A stretch of 64,000 bases of DNA from Blasia pusilla (taxonomy: Eukaryota; Marchantiophyta; Marchantiopsida; Blasiales), in NCBI GenBank assembly GCA_050084515.1, contig CM114274.1, forward strand, positions 18,600,001 through 18,664,000, given 5' to 3'. How positions within the stretch are numbered: the first letter of the stretch is position 1; the number at the start of each line of letters is the position of its first letter. The position numbers and the translations under genes were made by a program. The notes under the pieces were generated by a model, which did no database searches, had not been told where the DNA came from, and saw nothing but the letters and a program-made list of their open reading frames with translations. Below, piece after piece: positions 59,015 to 64,000 of the stretch.

Positions 59015-60084
59015 CTATACACATTTCGGACACATCCATCGTCCCGTGGGAACCACATCAAGAGGGGGGGTTAGACATGACATATGCCACCCTCGAGAAC
59101 AACCATCACATACCAACATTGTGGCTGCACCCCTCGCAGATTCGCACAACATACACCTCAAGCCTGCAGGTACCACTGCCAAGCTCGGATCCACCGTCCC
59201 ATCTACGTTCGGAAGATGACATGGCGCACAATTACGTACATGATCTTTCCAAACCATACCATCCCGTCCCTCCAACATGAGGACTTCGGTTGGTAATACC
59301 TCGCGCACACGTAGGATCGTGCGCCCTGCAGTGACATCTAGCGTCGTGGGTGCCGCCTGCTGTAAATACACGTAATCTCCAGGATGAAACCTCCTAATCC
59401 CTGGACGATAACCTCCTCCACGAATAGTCGCGTACCTCAATGTATCTCTATGTTGGGCAATAGCTAAGTTCTCAAAGGCCATAGGCATAACTCTACGAAA
59501 AACTTTTGCCCTCTGAGAACATGCTTGCACCCACACATCTGGATCATCAAGATCTAACACCTCCGCCATGTCACGTCGAATCGCTGCAGGTAAATCTGGC
59601 TCTCTCCCAAAGAGCAAAAAGTACGGTGAAAATGACGCCAAGGATGCCTGCCGACTAAAGCGATAACCCATAGCCAACCATGGCAACTGTAGGTCCCACT
59701 CCCTCAACTGTCCCCGCTGCAAGACATACTTGCGCAATCCTCTCTTCACCGTCTGTACCACTCTCTCCGCCAATCCATCCGCCTCAGGATGATCCCTGGG
59801 CGTGGTGCGGTGATCTATCGGCCTTTGATCACACAAGGCCTGAAACTCTCCTGAACTCAGTACCACTGATCGAGTCAACACCTCCGCCGGTGCACCAAAG
59901 TGACTAAGCACACAATCTAGAAACGCATAAGTTGTTCCTCGCCGCTTTGTCTCCGGTAGTGCCACCAACTCTATCCACTTGGAGAAATGCTCCATCATGA
60001 CCAACACGTACCTATGATGACGCCCTGTCAATGGCAAAGGTCCCGCAAAGTCTAAACTCTACCGATAACCTAAACCCATAATCG
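59015..60084 (-). pseudogene. E5 integrase with C-terminal PHD finger
   Basis: The open frame from 60037 runs 340 codons to TAG at 59015. Just upstream, LDFAGPLPLT holds the first catalytic Asp (60052-60050), separated by a TAG codon. The core continues with YVLVMMEHFSKWIELVALP. The second Asp block is destroyed by three 1-base insertions around 59875, and the Glu region HPEADGLAERVVQTVKRGLR is kept. The tail has GREPDLPAAIRRD and RRFHPGDYVYLQQ. Positions 59155-59018 encode C-x2-C-x11-C-x2-C-x4-H-x2-C-x14-C-x2-C, with Trp two residues before the seventh ligand: a complete C4HC3 PHD finger ending the protein. Integrase inserts the cDNA; chromoviruses carry a chromodomain at this place. Confidence 0.88.
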
Positions 60085-60614
60085 GTAAAGGATGTAATCA
60101 GGCAGAGTGGGAGCATTGAAGGATGCTCGCACTCTGTCACATACCATACATCCGCCACTGGCTGCTGATACCCAAGTATGCATGCGCGCCACCAATATCT
60201 GAACCTGGAGTAAGTCGTAAATACGCTTTACTCGAAATGTCCCAACTCCTCATGGGCATGTCGCACTTCACGTGCTCGCTGGGAAGGATGAGGTACCACT
60301 CGTATCCTACCATCTCCCCATACCCGCAAAATGTGAGTCCCCTCCCACCTCTTGGCTCTCTATAGGATCCGATCCCGCTCCCTAGCACTCATTGTACTCG
60401 CAATGACGCCAGTGCGCAAGAAGTCCACAACCTCCACGTCGTCATGGATATCACGACCACCTGTCGCCTCCTCACTGACCTCCGGATCCAAAGACTCATC
60501 ATCCAACCCCACCATTGGAGTCATCACCTATGGCTGACCTGCCATAGTCAACCAACAAAGATAGGCAGATGCATGCCAACCGGGCACCATCTCCTCATCA
60601 CTCTCTCCGTGCCA

Positions 60615-61304
60615 TCAAGCTCCCGTGACGTCTCTCTGACTCGGACATGGGTTACGACTCAACCCATCCGCATCCTGGTTCAGCCGACCTGGCCTATGAA
60701 CCACCTCAAACTCATACTCATGTAGTAATAGAGCCCACCTGGCAAGCTTTCTCGTAAGCTTGTCGGACTCCATCAACCACTTCAACGGCTGATGATCAGT
60801 GATAAATGTGAAAGGGTTGCCAAATAAATAGCACCTAAAATGTGCCACGGCCCACACTGCAGCCAAGCACTCTCCCTCATAGGAGCTGTACTTTGCCTCT
60901 GCAATGTTGTTCGATCGACTCGCGTAAGCCACAACGAACTCCCTCTCCTCGTCATCCCTCTGAGTAAGCACTTCTCCTAGACCCAACATGCTCCAATCCG
61001 TATGTAACTGGAATGGGCGACCCCTAACCGGTCTCTGTAAAATGGATGAGGACGTCAACCTGTCCTTGAGCTCCTGAAATGCTCACTCTTGATCATCTCC
61101 CCACAACCACACCTGATCAAGTCTCGTCAACAAGGTCAAAGACTTTGCGATCGCACTAAAACCCTTGACATACCGTAGATAGAAGTTCGCCAGTCCAAGA
61201 AATGCTCGGACTCGACTCACATCTGTAGGGCGTGGAATCTGCGCAATAGCCTCTACCTTCGTCTGCTGAACACCTAACCCACTCGGGTATATGGTGTGTC
61301 CCAA
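60615..61304 (-). pseudogene. E5 RT connection and RNase H
   Basis: The fragment 61304-61083 gives GHTIYPSGLGVQQTKVEAIA and PTDVSRVRAFLGLANFY, the RT thumb/connection. A stop follows GDDQE. The next frame (61058-60615) is RNase H with LHTDWSMLGLG (Asp), YEGECLAAVWAVAHF (Glu), ITDHQPLKWLM (Asp) and DADGLSRNP (last Asp). All RNase H catalytic acids are present. Confidence 0.88.
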
Positions 61305-62086
61305 GTACTCAATCTGCTCCTGAAAGAATCTGCACTTGCTGGATGTAACTTCAGTCCATGTAATCGCAATCGCCGAAACACCTCCTCCAAGTGTCGCTCA
61401 TGCTCCTCAACCCTGGAACTGAAGATAAGAATATCATCTATGTAACATCGTACAAAATCCAAGCCAGCCAGAATCCTATCCATCACTCTATGAAACTCCG
61501 CAGGCGCGTTCTTCAACCCAAATGGTAAGAACCGCCATTGATACAAGCAATCTCTCCCGAACCGATCTATCCCCCAGAATGCTGTCTTCTCCCTCTCCTC
61601 CAACCTGATAGGAAGCCGATGATAGCCAAAACGGAGATATAAAGTACTGAAGATCTTTGCATGCCCTATCGCATCAAAGATCTCCTCAGGAGTAGGCATG
61701 GCATACTGATCTGACCTTGTCTGTCGGTTGATAGGACGGTAATCTCCACACATCCGCCTATCCGTCCAATTGCCATACATATCCTTCTTTGCCGGCATGA
61801 CTGTGGCAGATGCATACTCCCCATGTGACAACTCCACAAGTCCTGCCTCCAACAAGTCTTGACTCCTGCTCTGAATCAAGGCTCGTTCCATATCAAAATA
61901 CTTGTAGGGTCGACGAAAGATCGGCGTATCACTAGCCAACTCAATCCGTATCCCGGGACCCTTCAGCGTACCCAAGTCTCTCATACTGAAGGCAAAACAA
62001 CTGACATGCCCTCTCAGAAACCTATGAACTTGTCGTTGCTCTCCTCCTGTCAACTTGAGACCTATCACAGGCTCCCAAGTCTCCAT
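61274..62086 (-). pseudogene. E5 reverse transcriptase
   Basis: The 270-codon frame contains FRRPYKYFDMERALIQ, HGEYASATVMPAKKD, RMCGDYRPINRQT, a motif-A segment FSTLYLRFGYHRLPI, QWRFLPFGLKNAPAEFHRV and RCYIDDILIF (YIDD intact). Motif A normally reads LDLxSGYHQ; here the catalytic Asp is Tyr, which should abolish activity. A frameshift near 61340 joins it to the next fragment. Confidence 0.88.
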
Positions 62087-62214
62087 CGTGACCTCACTCA
62101 GAGAGGACGCAACCTCCAGTTTTGGTTGCTATGTAGCAACCCTAGCCACCTCCGCAACAACCACTCCACTCTGACCTCCTACACCATGCTCCACATCCGA
62201 AAAATGAACATGTG

Positions 62215-63330
62215 CTACTCTAGCCGCCTTCGCACTCTCTGCTCGAACGACGTCCCGGGAAGTCCATGGGTGCCTATCTCTCCTCGTCTCGCTTGACCAA
62301 TGCCTGTCATGCAGACCCAGAGGCGGTGGTCCAACTCGTGGGCGTGACGGCATGGATGACACTCGCATCCGTCTTTGCTCACCATACCTAGGCTGACTAT
62401 CCATGTGAGACTGTTGAGGTCCATCGCTTGCCCCAACACCTGTCTCCGTGATGCCTCAGTCATCCCTGGCACCGCCGTAGTACCGGTAGTGAACCCCATG
62501 GCGCGCTCACGCTCATCTGCTGTAGGCTTCTCCAATACTCCGGTCACCTCATCCCAAATCATGCCTGGCCCTCCTTGATGAAAGGCATGGGATGCTGGGA
62601 AGCTCACCAACGTAGGTAAGGCTGCCCTCAACTCCCCCACCCTATTGGCCGTGGCCAACGGTGGTCTATCATCGCGTGTCACCACCTGAGATCGATGCCC
62701 TGAGTCCAAAATAGCATCCACCGTGAGATGTGGTGCCCTCTGGACTTCACTGTAGGCTCGACTAAGTACCTCTGATGGTATCAGGTTCGTCCACCACAGT
62801 CGTGGACGATGGGCACGTGACCCAACTCTCGCTGCATCTAACAACACAGCCGGTCCCAACCAGACTCACCGATGTACACTCGTCATCACACGTGCACGAG
62901 TATCTCCCAACAACGCCACGTTCTCCAAAATGTACGATGGAGAACATATCGACTCTTTGCAAGTGTCGTACTACTCGCAAAGATCTCCCAAAACATCCTC
63001 GACCTCGGATCTTGCAATCCAAATCCTCGGCCGGTGATGAATGACCCGACATGGCCATCCAAAGCAATCACCAAATGAATGGTGCCAACTCTATCCAGAT
63101 CTGCGCCCCCACCAAAGATATGTCGACGGGTAGCATATCGGTATCCCCGTCATCGCAGATACCGACAACAACTCAAGATACCTACGGACCAATCTCGCCA
63201 CGTGGCGTAATGATACTCGCCGCGGCGGTCTCATCTCTCTCCACATAAAGGTACCGATGCACCAGTATGCCCCCTTTGCATATCGGCCAATCCGGTGCTA
63301 ATCCCTCCAAAGAGATCTAACACCCTAACA
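62215..63330 (-). pseudogene. E5 C5 cytosine DNA methyltransferase domain
   Basis: In order on the minus strand, across frameshifts: motif I VLDLFGGISTGLA (63323-63289), a WPC box in a VIA-x-WPC-x-GHS context (Cys codon 63051-63049, shifted frame), motif VI ILENVALLGD (ENV at 62925-62917), motif VIII RAHRPRLWWTN (62817-62785), LPTLVSFP, then ERERAMGF (62514-62491) and RRQVLGQAMDLNSLTWI (62448-62401), matching motifs IX/X. The layout FGGI...PC...ENV...RxRxxWxN...ERxxGF...RQxLGxxM is that of cytosine-C5 methyltransferases, closest by eye to the Dnmt3 type. It lies between protease and RT. About 350 codons long, it is broken by several indels and stops. Confidence 0.85.
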
Positions 63331-63379
63331 CCCTACTGGCACCGCCACACAACAGGTGTGGTATCTAGTGGGGTCATCG

Positions 63380-63960
63380 TCTCACTCCAAGAGCCCGATC
63401 GCCACGTGACTCTCGCTGCTCTGGGATAAAAACATGACTCCACGCCGCCGACGAGGTCGTCGACACTCCTCTCAGGCTCTCAGTCGCACCCCATAATGGT
63501 GAAGAGGCATCGCTAACATGGGAAGAGACACCCGCCATGGCCTGTCTCTCCGTGGGACTATCCGCTCTTTGGGACATCCTCCGCATATCGTTCCCCTCCA
63601 ACAACTCTCTGGCAGCTAACACTACCTGTGAAAGCCGCCAACGTGGTCTGCTGCACTCGCCTCGTGATCGACCATCTCGCCCCGCAAATCGCACGGTAAT
63701 CGACTCATCCAACCGTCACCGACCGCCATCCTGGCCGATAAGCAACGGTCTCCTCCCCGAGAAGTCAAGGATGAATCTAGGGGATATAACATCACTCCCC
63801 ACCAACACATCATACGACTCTTTGGTGTCGTAATCGCACGTATCGCACCATAGCACTATCCGTCGCATGATGCTCGGGCTGGACTCTCACAACAATCTCT
63901 GCCGAGTCATATATCGAGTGGGTGATACGCCCCCCAATCGAGGTCTCAGATCTGGAAGGG
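63380..63960 (-). pseudogene. E5 protease-methyltransferase linker region
   Basis: Near 63840-63800 KESYDVLVG can be read, the same phrase as in E1 7130, followed by SRFILDFSGR-like residues. The frame 63712-63374 (MDESITVRFAGRDGRSRG...) has no recognised domain. By position this is the C-terminal part of the protease region and the linker to the methyltransferase. No D-[ST]-G is visible before the window ends. Confidence 0.5.
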
Positions 63961-64000
63961 ACAAGGCTCAACGCTACCCCAACGCTTAAACACGCCGCCT

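Larger units (their letters stand above)
58182..64000 (-). mobile_element. E5: Ty3/gypsy element with C5 methyltransferase and PHD finger, 5' part outside window
   Basis: Reading right to left: protease region (~63840-63380), methyltransferase (63330-62215), reverse transcriptase (62086-61274), RNase H (61304-60615), integrase and PHD finger (60084-59015), polypurine tract (58949-58938), a 137-bp unit A', and the LTR (58798-58182). Gag and the 5' LTR lie beyond 64000. It is better preserved than E1 and follows the same domain order with clear sequence similarity, but frameshifts, stops and the loss of catalytic residues show that this copy is dead. Confidence 0.9.

Noticed and set aside
62215-63330. 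Methyltransferase as an independent host gene lying between two elements
   Set aside because: The same module, in the same orientation and position relative to RT, occurs in E1, and no promoter, intron or element boundary separates it from RT.
1-64000. Possible CRISPR array, rRNA, or prokaryotic operon structure
   Set aside because: No regularly spaced short repeats, no rRNA-like sequence, and spliceosomal introns throughout the main gene show a nuclear eukaryotic genome.

Overview
This window is land-plant nuclear DNA: introns with GT/AG borders, host genes for exocyst and BLOC-1 subunits, an F-box/kelch gene, and much nested LTR-retrotransposon and Helitron sequence in AT-rich spacers. The repeat content suggests a non-seed plant (bryophyte or lycophyte), but nothing in the sequence settles this.

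Host genes occupy the middle (about 16.4-38.5 kb). From left to right they are: a BLOS1/GCN5L1-like gene remnant with one intron (minus, 16456-16979); an intronless F-box/kelch gene (plus, 22997-24139); and SEC5, an exocyst subunit (minus, 38434 to 26720). For SEC5 I could assign 21 coding exons whose phases all join, giving 1,261 residues. The F-box gene and SEC5 converge on a 2.6-kb spacer.

Both flanks are retrotransposon territory. At the left (1135-10958, minus) lies a degraded but complete Ty3/gypsy element, called E1 here. At the right (58182 to past the window end, minus) lies a related element, E5. A third relative (R) survives as a 3' LTR plus pol tail at 43.2-44.3 kb and an integrase piece at 55.1-56.0 kb, split by later insertions. 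E1 and E5 have an unusual gene order: protease, then a C5 DNA-cytosine-methyltransferase domain (motifs I, IV, VI, VIII and IX/X readable in E5), then reverse transcriptase, RNase H and integrase, with a PHD finger at the integrase C-terminus. The family therefore carries a DNA-methylation writer and a probable histone reader. Every copy in the window is broken.

Between the two parts of R sits a second gypsy family. Its main locus, 45365-53037, is bounded by a 5-bp target duplication and holds a forward gag-pol, an inverted copy of its own LTR-PBS-gag, and a truncated LTR, making a 2.4-kb-arm inverted repeat. A divergent solo LTR of this family lies at 53285-53990. Another truncated LTR (5757-6402) interrupts the methyltransferase domain of E1.

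Small non-autonomous Helitrons (A|TC...CTRR|T ends with a 3' hairpin) are scattered at 11.5, 19.1, 40.1, 41.2 and 41.7 kb. I found no rRNA, CRISPR or organellar sequence, and no tRNA I could support.
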